Source of the DNA: Branchiostoma floridae | Lineage: Eukaryota; Chordata; Leptocardii; Amphioxiformes; Branchiostomatidae | Length of the DNA: 60,000 nucleotides | Assembly (NCBI RefSeq): GCF_000003815.2 | Contig: NC_049990.1 | Coordinates: 7,136,770-7,196,769 of the forward strand | Direction of reading: 5' to 3' | In this document: positions 10,840 through 23,054 of the stretch, piece by piece | Layout: the number at the start of each line of letters is the position of its first letter | Numbering within the stretch: the stretch's first letter is position 1 | The notes under the pieces: model-generated | Databases searched by the model: none | What the model saw: only the letters and a program-made list of their open reading frames with translations | What the model was told of the DNA's origin: nothing | Translations under genes and position numbers: made by a program

Positions 10840-12003
10840 TATGACATATGTTTAGATCACAGTGCTTAGATGGTACTAAGTACTAGCGGTGTCCTTACCT
10901 CTTGTTTCCCAGCAGGTCTAGAACAAACTGTGTCCTATCTCCTTGGTCCTAGCTAGCTCTACTGTGGATGGACAAGGAATGCCTCTTGACATGTTCCTTT
11001 CTTCCTTTGTTCCTCTGTCAGCGCTGACCATAACGTCATTGGGTTGACCTGACAAAACGTGCATAGCTACTTCACGACGGGGTCAGTAACCTCACTAAAC
11101 CAGATAATGCCATGATGATAGATTTTTTTCTATACTTAAGATCCTCGGAGACAGTCATTGTGTTAACTTAGTTAGCCCCAACCAACGGCTTTTCAGAGCT
11201 AATGTTCCTCTGTTAGCGCTGACCATAACGTCATTGGGTTGACCTGTTTTGTTCCATACAACCGTTTTGTTCCATACAAAACGTGCATGGACATAACGTG
11301 CATAGCTACTTCACGATGGGGTCGGTAACCTCATGATGCCATGATGATAGAATTTGTTTCTGTACTTAAAATGCCCGTAAACATAGCCAGTGTGTCGTGA
11401 TTTTACTGCATTCTTCTGTACTAAAAGGCTACCAATTCTAGCTTTTCATGATAGTGTTGTATTGTGAAAGCTTATGTATGGGTTTCTTTGGCTAAAGTTC
11501 GCCTCATTTTGCCACAAATGAATGGCTTGTTTATGTTTGGGGGGTTACAACTCCTTTCTGGAAGTAAAGGAATATAAATGTATGTTTTGGGGTTCCACAC
11601 TAGTGGCGTTGCCACAAGATGATCTTGCTACTAGTATTTCTGAACGTCTAATTCCCGCCCTTCATATATGTGCCACTAAACTCGGCCTAGGCACCACCAA
11701 GGTGGTTAAATCCAAGCAGATGTTAGACAGTTAGAGGGATAGTTATCTTCTTTTGATTGGTATCTGACTTCATATCTACCTGATTGGGTCAGTGACATGG
11801 GAAGCAGGACTACAGACGTCCAGGTGTGCGATGATTTATTTTGTTGAAGGTTTCACCACATGTTTATGTATTATCATACGGGTCAGTGGTTATGGACGAT
11901 AAATCACACAGGACGACTCGATATGAGTGACATGCCGGCGGCGATAATTATACATGCAAATGTTGGTTCCTTCAGATGAAGAGCCGTAATTATCGTAGAA
12001 AGA
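10840..12003. repeat. Second copy of the gene A upstream block, with an internal duplication
   Basis: The segment 11640-12003 aligns with 8465-8823 (shared phrases gggatagttatc, tgcgatgatttat, gagtgacatgcc, atgcaaatgttggttccttc). The segment near 10840-10915 aligns with 8405-8470. Between them, gctgaccataacgtcattgg occurs twice (near 11021 and 11217), a second local duplication of about 195 bases. A third, weaker copy of the distal part may extend to about 12780. No coding frame with homology is seen. Confidence 0.6.
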
Positions 12004-12403
12004 GAAGGGTCAGGGTTTGAACCGACAAGCCTTATTCATAGGTCACTGACCTGGGAGTGTAAGTCTTGTTACAGAAAGGAAACGAAATTGAGAATCTGAA
12101 TAGTTCTGTGTGACTGTTGCTGTAGTTGTCTCCAGGTTTGCTTTGAGCTACAATCATGCCTTTTTGCTGTGGCCACTCAAATGTTCAAGGGACTTTAAAA
12201 AGGAAAATTGTAAAAGTAGATAAGTGCGCACTACAGACATGGTTCTTGGGCGAATTAAAAATACAATTTAAGGGGCCACCAAAAAGAGTAAACGAGTGTT
12301 AACCAGTACAGATTTTGCTGTAGACCCACAAATGTTTAACAGCCAATACATCGTTTCGTGTAGAGTTTCTGCCTGCTCTCCTCTCTGCTTGCCCCCCCTC
12401 CCC

Positions 12404-12404
<1 letters not shown>

Positions 12405-12480
<76 letters not shown>
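12405..12480. repeat. (TC)n microsatellite, 38 units
   Basis: An uninterrupted TC tract of 76 bases. The Arg-Glu and Ser-Leu repeat frames over it are artefacts. Confidence 0.98.
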
Positions 12481-12484
<4 letters not shown>

Positions 12485-13405
12485 TGACAACATACATACA
12501 TACATACATAGAATACATAAACAAGTTATAATGTTTTGACCACACGTTTCATTTATTACCAGACATCTAGACATGAAAGACAGGTCAGCTGCTGTGGACA
12601 TAAATTACCAAAGACAGCTCGGCGGTGCTGACAATAGTCATGAAGCTATATATAGTCATGATTCATTATATGGCAATAACCATACATAAATCTTGACGAT
12701 CCATAATTGTCGTAGAAATTGGTCATACTTTTGAGCCGACAGCTCACTTCAAACAGGTCAATGGCCTGGGTGTGTACCTCTTATGAAATGTTGTTTTGTC
12801 CAGTCATATTTTAAGCAAAAGACAAACACTATCATTATAACTCACAAAATTGACTTCACGGCGTCCTTGCGCCACTGGGTGCAATGACCCCTTGTTGTTC
12901 TCTGACGTAGCTATTATGACTCATTCTGTTGTTAGGGAATACATGCCTCGGGGAACAACGCTGTTGTTTGCGTGGTAAGAAATTAGAACATTTAGAAATT
13001 GTTTTAATGCTGTAAGTTATGCTCTTTATTTTCCACAAAAAAAAAACTGATGTATACGAATGGTTACTTTCACCACACTGTTACGTGTAACTATTTTATG
13101 TACTGTCGTACAGCCCTCTTTGTTTTATCACGATTGCCACAATGTAATGCACAGGCTAATGTTGAATCGTTGATATAGCACAAGCCTTAAATATCGTGCA
13201 ATGCATATTTACAAATACATATACAATGCGTACGTGTAATTTGAGTTTGCCAAGGTTCTTTGTACATGTATGATTTATTGATCTTGAATGGAACGTGATG
13301 TCACTGGTCATCGTCGATGGCGACGGGCGAACAAGACGAATTTATGTTGTATTATTGTTAATTTGTCATTTATTCAACCCCATGTTAGTATGATTTTCCT
13401 GTTTC

Positions 13406-13411
13406 TTTATT
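13406..13411 (-). promoter_or_regulatory. Candidate polyadenylation signal of gene B
   Basis: TTTATT on the plus strand reads AATAAA on the minus strand, about 215 bases after the gene B stop codon at 13626. Confidence 0.4.
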
Positions 13412-13625
13412 TGATATGATTTTGTGTTAAAGTACTCCCTGGAAATCAGTTTAAACTAACTAAAGGGACTACCCTTTAGATGAATAGATAAATAACATAA
13501 AGGTCACCACATGAAATACGGTATAACGTGAAATAGGGTATAAGATTGTATGTACAAAATCTATGTACAACATCATGTGTTAGTTTCATTATATACATAC
13601 ACATACACATATATAGCTGTTCTCC

Positions 13626-14091
13626 CTAATACTGGAAGCCCAAAACCTCCACGTCCAGACAGCGGAAGTGGCTGCCCTTGCAGAGCGGAGGGTTCTTGAA
13701 AGTTTTGGAGGATCCGGAGTACCCTCCCTCCATGTCTCCGTCCAGGAATATGGCATCTCTTCCACTGGGGGTGATAATAAGATAAGGTTTTGTGGTATGA
13801 GTATAATTGCAAACTCTGGTAAGAGATGGTAAATAAGACATTTTCAAAACAGAAATATCACGTATGTACCTATAGCGAAAGAGAGACAACGGCATTTGGT
13901 CTAGAATTAAGGAGTTTTATAAAAACTCCTCGGGCCTAGCTTGATAGCCGTCTGTCCACCCTTCTGATTGCTCCCGTGCCGAATATTCAGCAGACACACA
14001 CACACACACACAAACGCACACACACACACGTGTGCACACATACACGCAAACACACACAGAGACACACAAACATACACGTACGCACACACGC

Positions 14092-14152
<61 letters not shown>

Positions 14153-17100
14153 CACACCACACACAAATTGCTGCAAACGGAGAAGACAGTACTACAAAAA
14201 CACGTACCTTCCCCCAATGATGAGTCTATCGTTGGTTGCTGAGATGACGATGTCTCTGTCAGGTTTGATGTCGTCACTGCCCCGTCGTCCCGCCCATGTG
14301 TACTTCCCCGGAACCGGGCTGAAGGAGAACAGGAAGGTCTCCTCCATACCGAAGCACGACCGCCGTTTGCTCTGGCTGGTGGCGGCTGAAAGGGTGCCGG
14401 GTATGTAGACACCAAATCTCTGTGATAAAAAAACAAATGATAAAGACTAGAGTACTCGTATGAAACCGGAAGGTCTGCTGCATCTCCATGGAATGCCGCT
14501 AGATGTCCCATAACCATCCTTCTTGTTCTAATCATTTTGCTTACGCCTTCTGGCATGCAAAGCATTAATCATCATTCCGCCAGAAACAATTTTTTTCGTA
14601 AAGGTTCAATACCAAATGTGAACAAATAATACATTGTGTAAAATATAATTTCTAAGCAGATGTAGGGCGCAGTCTCAGTAGTTTTGCGACATGTAGTAGT
14701 GTATCTTCATGCTTTTATTACTCTCTGACTGCTAGGGAAATGGCAAGAGACGAAGATGCGGTCCATTAGAACGAGGTGTATGAAAAGCCCCCCAAACACG
14801 GGCAAAACACTAAGCCGAACACAACGTCTGCTTAGAAATTACGTAACGTCATCGTACCTCCTCCCTGTGTGTGCGGATGACGAGGACCAACTCGGCATGA
14901 CCCTTGACCTTCTCGTACATGGTCTGCAGGAGGTGGCCGTCCTCCACCGTGCTGAACAGTGTCATCGGCTTGCAGACGCGGAACCGCTTCGGTAGCCAGC
15001 TGCGCAAGATCTGCATCTGAGGAGCAGCAGGGATAAGTGTAAAGGTAAGACGTTGCTCAAAAGTACCTTTGGCCTTGTATCTCAACTGGTAGCAGTCTCA
15101 AAGTTGAACTATGTATCTCAATTTTTCTCAACTGAAAGCAGCCTCAAAGTTGAACTATGTATCTCAATTTTTCTCAACTGAAAGCAGTCTCAAAGTTGAA
15201 CTATGTATCTCAATTTTTCTCAACTGGAAGCAGCCTCAAAGTTGAACTATGTATGTCAACTTTTCTCAACTGATAGCAGCCTCAAAGTTGAAGTATGTAT
15301 CTCAACTTTTCTCAACTGGTAGCAGCCTCAAAGTTGGACTATGTATTTCAACTTTTCTCAACTGGGAACAGCCTCACAGTTGACTTCCTGGTTTCAATTA
15401 GCTTGTAACTGGGTGGCTCCGGTTCAAATCCTGGCGAGGGCATCGTGGTTGGGGCTGTACAAGTATTTGGAAATGGATGTAAAAACCTACCCAAACAGCA
15501 AGGAAAACTGCTGCCCTATGCGACACTAGGCACTAAAAGGGTCCGAGCAAACGAAGGAACGAACAAACGAATTCTTACGGCTTATGACAACAACTAGACA
15601 TTACGTTAATTCGAGCACTAGTGGGATCCAATGCTTTACCTGCGGCCTGCCCAGCAAGTTAGACCCTCGGACTGGGTAGACGGAGACCACCGGGATCGAG
15701 GTGAACTTCTGCATGGCCTTCAGACTGCAGGGTGTGGAGGTGTCGGGCTCACTCCGTCTCCTCTGGGCTCCGACCTCCTGGAACCGGCCCAGCAGCCAGA
15801 CTAGCTTCTTCAGGGTAGAACCAGCACTCTGCATGGGATAAATGTTAGAAATTGATAGAGATAACTCAATTGCACGACAATTGTACATGGTACAATGTGT
15901 GGAAACAAATATTACACATTCGTAGTTATTTACAGGCAATGGTCTAAACATATATACTATGCACGTCGGGGACCAGTCCTACCGTGGTGCCATAACTATG
16001 CCTGATGTCTCCCTCAGGTCCGACCACGAACGAGGGGAGAGTCTCTCCTTCTCTGGGCCGCTTGATCATCAGGTCCTCCATGTAGTGCATGGCGGCGTCC
16101 ACAGAAGCTCTCCTGCCTGTCATCATACAGGAAAGGTTCTTCACATTTAGTCAAATCAAGTCAAGTAAAACTTTAACTTTATATTACACAACAACGAGTA
16201 CAATGTATGGCAAATTACCAAACAGTTCCATAAGTCTAAATAAATATTCAACAGTCAACGTGAGAGTCGACGAACTGAAGAATCAAGTAAACGCGAGCAT
16301 TTGACAAATTCAACATTAAATTACCTGTATTGTTCACGGAGTGCAGCTCGTCTTCAGGAATTTCCAGGATTTTCTACGGAATAAAGTGAAAACATAGCAT
16401 CAACATATGATTCTGTAATACAAATGTATCAGCAGGGGAAATGTTACTGGGACCCAAACGCAGCTTACGTGTTTTATGTTCAGCGCCCGGTTTTTGCACC
16501 TCATGTTCTGGACATGCTATGGTCATGATTTGGGATCAATAGCCATTGGGAAGAAGTGTTGAATATGTTTGGGTTTCCTAGCAGTATTGTTGAAACTGCA
16601 GGGGTATTTTTTAGTTGGCGACATCAAAATTGTGAATACTGCGTGAGTATGAATGTTGTACCTTCTCCTTATCTCCGTTTAGGCTCCAGGTGACGTGGAC
16701 CGCCTTCCCATCCCGTGGCTTCATGCGCAGGTCGTGGATCTTTATGTCCCCTGTTACAATCAAACAAATAAGTAAACAATACGCTGCAACAAACAAACAA
16801 ACAAGTAGACAAACGGACAACATGTTAGACCTACGTCACATTTCCAAACCGGTGTCAGACCGGGTAGCTTTCGGGAACGAAAAGTATGATATTTAAGACA
16901 CCAAACTACACAAGACATTAAGAGAATAGTCGTGAGCATAATTTGTGTATATCTTTACGCATACATTTCTATTTTTCGTTTCCACAAACAGTCCGGTCGG
17001 GCCCTGGTTTGGAAATGTGACGTAGGCCTTACTAAAGACTGAAGAAATATCAGCGACACTTGTCATTCAGTGTATATACAGTCAAACCTGAACTAGTGAC

Positions 17101-17466
17101 CACTTCTACATAATGATTACCTTGCCATTGTAAACACTTTTTGATGGTCCTTAGATTGTATTTCACATTGACTCTAGCATCATATAGAACGCTGACTACT
17201 ATGGCCACTTCCCGCAAATCTTGATGATCTTCAGAGATTGATTTGATTTTAACTGAAACATGATGACGGACAATATGTTGACAATATAAGCATTACACAA
17301 AGCGAAGCATAAGACGGCATTGGAATATTACAAGAAGCAATGCATTGAAATAATCCGTCTCTTTACCAATATAACGTTATGACCTATATCTATAACGTTA
17401 TATCTACATTTGTATACATATAAACATATATTCAGGTTTCAACCTACCAAGAGTTGTCTTGTCCAT
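13626..17466 (-). CDS. Gene B: TLDc-domain protein with a distinct N-terminal region (8 exons, 329 aa)
   Basis: Exons 5' to 3': 17466-17448, 16750-16662, 16373-16325, 16116-15983, 15828-15640, 15016-14858, 14419-14208, 13764-13626. They total 990 nt with consistent phases. The product starts [17 protein letters not shown]. Residues 1-97 hold a strand-rich stretch (VHVTWSLNG) and a segment [19 protein letters not shown]. Residues 98-160 are a basic linker ([15 protein letters not shown]). Residues 161-329 are a TLDc domain: [59 protein letters not shown], ending VEVLGFQY. The three TLDc exons share borders and phases with those of the TBC1D24-like gene (159 and 212 nt exons are identical in length), showing common origin, but the sequence is much more diverged than gene A. 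There is no TBC domain. Gene C is its closest relative in the N-terminal half. Function is not known beyond the TLDc assignment. Confidence 0.85.
13992..14166. repeat. (CA)n microsatellite with interruptions
   Basis: The longest pure tract is about 14097-14149. It lies in the gene B intron before the last exon, close to the donor of exon 14419-14208. The Thr-His and Cys-Val frames over it are artefacts. Confidence 0.97.
15075..15445 (+). repeat. 46-bp tandem repeat built from a SINE head, with a B-box tail
   Basis: About six and a half units of 46 bases share the phrases ctcaactggtagcag and cctcaaagttgaactatg. The phrase ctcaactggtagcagcctc resembles the tRNA A-box region. The last, divergent unit runs into ggctccggttcaaatcctgg (15416-15435), which resembles a B box. 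I read it as a tRNA-derived SINE whose A-box segment was amplified. It lies in the gene B intron between exons 15640 and 15016. A related single head/B-box is at about 56131-56230. Confidence 0.65.
16826..17031. mobile_element. MITE family 2, copy b
   Basis: The ends are inverse: gacctacgtcacatttcc at the left and ggaaatgtgacgtaggcc at the right. It lies in the first intron of gene B. Related to copies at 7239, 20536 and 24196. Confidence 0.75.
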
Positions 17467-17740
17467 TATGAAATCTTCTGACAAATTCTTTTAGGAACTG
17501 TAGAGAAGAAAATACATTGATTTCGGATGTAGAACTTTACATACGACATTCGCTTTACTGATTCATGATTTTTCATCAGATAAAAATCAAGCAACATGGC
17601 AACTACTACTTATTGTGAACGCTCTTGATCGCAAATGCATACATCAATGTGAACATACTACACCGTCTGAAAACAAATCAACTTTATACAATATACAACC
17701 TAGCAAATGTGTGTAACGAAATGATCGTCACGAATCCCTA

Positions 17741-18983
17741 AAGGCCCCCTCTCACTTGACGTGCGGCACGCTTGCGGCATTGCTGCGTTCGTTCACTGCG
17801 GCACTGCTGTGTAAATTTCGCCGATTTTGTCTTGCACTCACACTGGCGTGCGGCACTGTTGCGTTTCTAAACTAAATGAACATGTTATTGGCAATTGCAG
17901 CGTTGTCAATTTATGAAAAATCACTGTAAAATGATGAGAATGCCCAAAAATGAGATTTATAATGAAAAGATTTCCCTTATGATAATGAATTATATGATAC
18001 ATATGCTATAAATAACCTTGAACGACTTTTACTGTAAAGGAAATGACCCAAATGAACGGACACGAACCATATACCAGATTTGAATCGATGTGTACGTTTT
18101 GCACCATGTAACGTTGTGTGTAATTATGTATGTTAATATGTTTATTCACCAATTTTGCAAATTTTTAAAATGAAAATGCTTGATATTTCATACTTATTTT
18201 GTATGACGCGGAGTATTTTCATTGTCGGCGGATGGCTTGCCAGCCTATTGATGTCTAAGTCTATCATATTTGTAAAAAGTGAGAAAAATATGGCCCATCG
18301 GTTTGAATGACTGCAATTTTGTATTTTATCGGCGGCAGGCTACCAGCAATGATTAGCTTAACAAGCTTGTAACGTTATAACGCAAACGCAAACTCGTTAT
18401 CATCCAACATAAATAAATTATTTTTGAACGTTGTACGATAATCTTTTTCTCTACATCCGTAGGTTAATCGATAAACCAGTTACTTATTTTTTGTTTTCAA
18501 GTATAAAATACTGACCTACTTCCAATTAGATAAATCAAAAGATGTATTTTTAAGTTAACTCTGAATACGGATACAAGGTAAGTTTTGTGGAATTCGCAGT
18601 GTTTTTACTGGATCGAAAACCACTGTAAAATTATTATAAATGCATCTAAAATAGTTTTTCGGTGATAAAAGGATGTTTACTTTTGATTCTTGGTGTAAAA
18701 TAGGCAAAATATATCCTTGATACTGTTTGGGGCATGGTGGCGGCACTGTTGCGGCACCGATGCGGCACTGTTGCGGCACTGTTGCGGCACTGTTGCGGCG
18801 TCTTGCCACTTGCGTTATTTTTAAACTTTTTAAAAAACGTCGCGCTTGCTTGCGGCACTTCTAGGTTTGCTTGCGGCACCTCTAGGTTTGCTTGCGGCAC
18901 CTCTAGGTTCCGTGGCGGTACATCTGCGTTTTCGAACGCAGCAATGCCGCAAGCGTGCCGCACGTCAAGTGAGAGGGGGCCTT
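17741..18983. mobile_element. Non-autonomous DNA transposon with perfect 51-bp terminal inverted repeats (1243 bp)
   Basis: The arms 17741-17791 and 18933-18983 are exact reverse complements (outer end aaggccccctctcacttgac). The interior near both ends is rich in the phrase gcggcactgttgcg, including short tandem arrays at about 18733-18800 and an 18-20 bp array with caagcaaacctagg-type units at 18850-18915. No transposase-like frame is present. It sits just upstream (5') of the gene B start codon at 17466, so it may fall within or next to the gene B promoter. Confidence 0.85.
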
Positions 18984-20535
18984 AAGATCACAGATAGAAT
19001 ATGGAATTTAAATACATGCAATAGGGAGAAGAGATGCTGTTACAGTTACAATGTAACCCGTAACCTTGGAGTGGCCTTCAGGTCGCACCTTGAAATGACC
19101 TTCAGGTCTTGTTACATTGTGACCATTATATACTTCTGTGTTAGACAAGATTTGTGATACTTTTATATGTATATATGATTTGACTTGTTGTGATCTGTAC
19201 TTAGCCCGGTTGGGCAAAACTGTACAATAAAGGTCGTCATTAATTCATTAAAGAAAATCGACGTCGTAAGGATTGAAGATTTGTAGGGATGTTCAAAAGT
19301 GTTGTACCCAAACGGCCGCGGCTGTGTAAAAGTTGAGCTTCTTTCTTCTTTCCTGACAAGATCACTGGTGTTGAAAACCAAATGACTCACTATCATTAGT
19401 AAATCGCAAATGCCCTGTGGTATTCTTCATCAGGTCATTCACCTTCTGTTTAGGGGGTCGTTCTTCTGGTTCATTTTTTTTGAATTGGGTCACTCAGAAA
19501 CAACGTGCGACATAAAAACATGTCACTTCGCTTCAACATGTCGTATCGCGAAAAAGAGACTACTTTTGTGATTACATTTTATCTCTGGTTATAGAACTAG
19601 ACGCAGTGCTCTTCGGATATTAGACTGTGGTTGTAATATTGTTATCTAAACCTAATGAAAATGAACAAGTCCACCTACTGGCCATTTCGTGTGAAAAAAG
19701 GCATCGTGGTGGTAGTAAAACTTAACCAATTTTGCACTGCTACTTTTCTGCTGTCCTCACATCCACTTTCATATCCTGAAGAGAACCGATTTTCTTTTCA
19801 AGAGTGGCTGTATATATTTTTATCTTTTCTGAGCACCATTCTACCAATTAGTGTTGAAAAAAAGCATTGCCATAAACAATAACAAAGGCAGTGTTTGTCT
19901 TTGTCTGCGTTTTCTATGTTATCATATGCCTTTCTAATGGTCTGTATTGTTCTTTCATTGCTTTCTACACGGTATAAAAATCATGCATAATACTTAAACT
20001 TACTGAGCCGGACTCTACATGACCCTACATCTGTTAGAAGATAAGAAATTAGCCATGCTACTTCTGAACCACGGGATGGCGATTGAAATTCCATTTTGAA
20101 CCCTGATTTTCAAGATAACAAATCCATCTGAGAGGACATCTTATTGTCGGTTCTGTATTCAATGGGATCCTCATGCTCAAACATCGACCAAAAAAACTAG
20201 TCAATGTACACAAATCCTTACCTTTTTCTTTACAAGCTGCAGTTCTGTGTAGACAATGTGAACCCAGTCTGGTCGCAGGTCAGGTGAACAGGAGTAATGG
20301 TTAGCCAGAGTCAGTTTTAGCCCGAGGTACTAATTATGGGTGACCGCACTGGAATTTCTTCCCTTTTATCATAAGTCACAACCCCCTAATTAAGATTTTG
20401 TCACCACTGGTCACCACGACCCTTTGGCGTTAGAAGCGGGTCATACTTAATTGCGTTGTTTTATCTTGCAGAACAAAGGGTTTGTTGCGATTTAGGATGC
20501 TTCAACACACGTGCAGCAAAAGCACATGTCTACTG

Positions 20536-20738
20536 AAGCCTAGGTCCCAATTCCCAACCCAGGACCCGGTCAGGTAGCTTTCGGAAGGGAAAAATATGAT
20601 AAGAAAGGCAACAAAACACACAGAATTTAGAAATGATAGTCATGGACATAATTTGTGTATATTCATTTGTAAACAGTTTCATTTTTCGCTTCCGTATGCA
20701 TCCCGGCCGGCTCCCGTTTCGGAAATGGGACCTAAGCA
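20536..20738. mobile_element. MITE family 2, copy c (diverged)
   Basis: It shares with copies a and b the inner phrases catcccggccgg and cataatttgtgtata. The ends aagcctaggtccc and gggacctaagc are inverse. Apart from this element, the stretch 18984-21400 shows nothing I would call a gene. Confidence 0.65.
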
Positions 20739-21418
20739 TAAGCTTGCTTGTTATCATGTAATTGACTTGGAAGTGAGAGACAGTTACGTAGTAGTGATAC
20801 ACGGTACCATTCAAAGTACGTGTAATTGTTGTATCTATATCAGTGTGCATGGATCTATCATATCGGAAAGGATGGGTTTCAATGATATTTGATCTGTGAG
20901 TAGATCGACTTGTGACTTTCTTTGTTATTGCAGTGAAACCTTCGAGACACGTGAAGTAAAAGCACATGTCTACTAGCTTGTCTGTTATCATCAAGCAACT
21001 AATAGCAAAGCTATTCACTAAACACTAAAGGAAGCAGCCCTGCACCGTGATGATTTAAGAATGAATGAAGAAGACAAACCACCCAAGAAAAAAAAAATAG
21101 GTTCTGGCGCACTTTTGAATGTTTCTTCGTATTGGTATTGTATTTTATTACTGTGATGTATGTGAATAAAAACAATATCAATACAATTATTTTAAGTAAG
21201 TTTCGCAATACATGTGATATTACAAAGCAGTCAAATTCGGAAGTAGCCGTTCTCAATCACGTAAAGTCAGGTGAGCTGCCCGACCACGATTACGATGTTT
21301 TTGCAGACATAACTCATCACCATTATAACTACATTCGTTTGATAAAATGAATAGCTGATAATCAAAATAATAATATTGAATTCAGGATATGTACATTTAT
21401 CTGCAACAAGGTTAACAT

Positions 21419-23018
21419 TTATCTCAGTATACACAGTAATGAAGCTTGCCATGTTGATGATGTAGCTTGTCTTCCTGTGGTCGACGCCTGCCTGTTCCTC
21501 ATCACATTTAACTTTCTAAGGCGGCGACCGAAACATTGCACCACTCTCTTCAACAGGCTCAGGCCTCTGGATTTTATTCTTCCTGTGTTCTGTGGAGAGA
21601 GGAAAGAGTTTGTAGATCATGACATGAGTTGTATGAAAGAAAATGTTTGAGAGATAGCTCCAGAGGGGGTACCAACGGGTACTTATCTCCATGTAAGAAA
21701 CATTCTGGATTAATCAATTTCGAACTGTAACTAATTAATTTCCAACGCAAAAACTGGATTTACCCAAATTTGACACTGTCCAATTCCGGTGTTTGTAAAG
21801 GGATGAGCAATTTACTGTTTGATCGATGAAGTCGAAACTTTGTGTCTGTCCAATTTTTATGCTGGAAATTACAGTCGAACTTGCTGCAGACTGCCCTGAA
21901 CAACACAACTTAGATTAAATTGAGAGACAGTTTTAAAGCTCAGAGATGCAAAGTACCACATAAACCCACGGAGATACGCATCATTTACATGCACAATGAT
22001 CGTAAATGAAGAGCTCTATATCGTACTTTGTTGGAAACCGTTGGCGTATCCCAAACATCCAGTCTGCGGACGGTTTGCCCGGCCGGCCCAACGAGAAAAG
22101 CCGCCGGCCTGTGTCCCTCCTCCACCGACAGGATGTCCTCCGTGCACCGCAACACCCCGTCAAGCGATCCTGGAATCATATCTGGGAAAGGAGACAAAAA
22201 CAATCACATCTGTGCATTCCGGTATGCCTCCATACAGCATATAGATATAGTGCGTTTGCTAGATGATACTGTACAGCACTACATTTTAGTATAACGTTAT
22301 ATGTATATGATTTCATCGTACATGTATATCATTATAAATTTGGCAAATATCGTCTGGTACAATTGTTGACCGTAACGTATACGATTAGCAGATTTTACTT
22401 GTTGATAGATTTTCCACTTGTCTGAAAATGATANNNNNNNNNNNNNNNNNNNNNNNNNNNNNNNNNNNNNNNNNNNNNNNNNNNNNNNNNNNNNNNNNNN
22501 NNNNNNNNNNNNNNNNNNNNNNNNNNNNNNNNNGGACCGTTTAAATCCGAGGCGCTTATGTTAACACACCAAGACTTTAAATATCAACATTTGATTCTCA
22601 CCTCTCTTTTTGCAAACTTCGTTCGACGTCATTTCTTCCTGGGGTATTATAAGTGAGTTCTGTAAAATTTGACATAGAAACCGTAATGATTAATTGTCTG
22701 GTCACTATGAGAGATTACTGAAATAAAGTACAAAATTCGGAAGTTCTGCTGCAGTTCCATAGAAAGCCACCAGGGGCACCATTCTCAAACGTACCGTCTA
22801 TTTTACCGTCTTCTACCCACATGCTGAATTAGTAAATATAATAGTCAATATTGTAGAGATCCACTCATAAGCTCCCGACTCGAGTTATGCTGCATGTAAG
22901 TACACAAAAACAAGTATACACAGACACAGAAGCACACACACACACACACAATACACACACACACACAATTCACACACACACACAATGCACGCACACAATA
23001 CACACACACACACACACA

Positions 23019-23054
<36 letters not shown>

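Noticed and set aside
12154-12303. Short frame starting MPFCCGHSNVQG, resembling the start of a THAP-type zinc finger
   Set aside because: The later THAP residues are not found and the frame stops at about 50 codons.
13907-14162. Cys-Val and Thr-His rich frames
   Set aside because: These are translations of a CA microsatellite, as at 22845-23087; Arg-Glu frames at 12268-12601 come from a TC tract.
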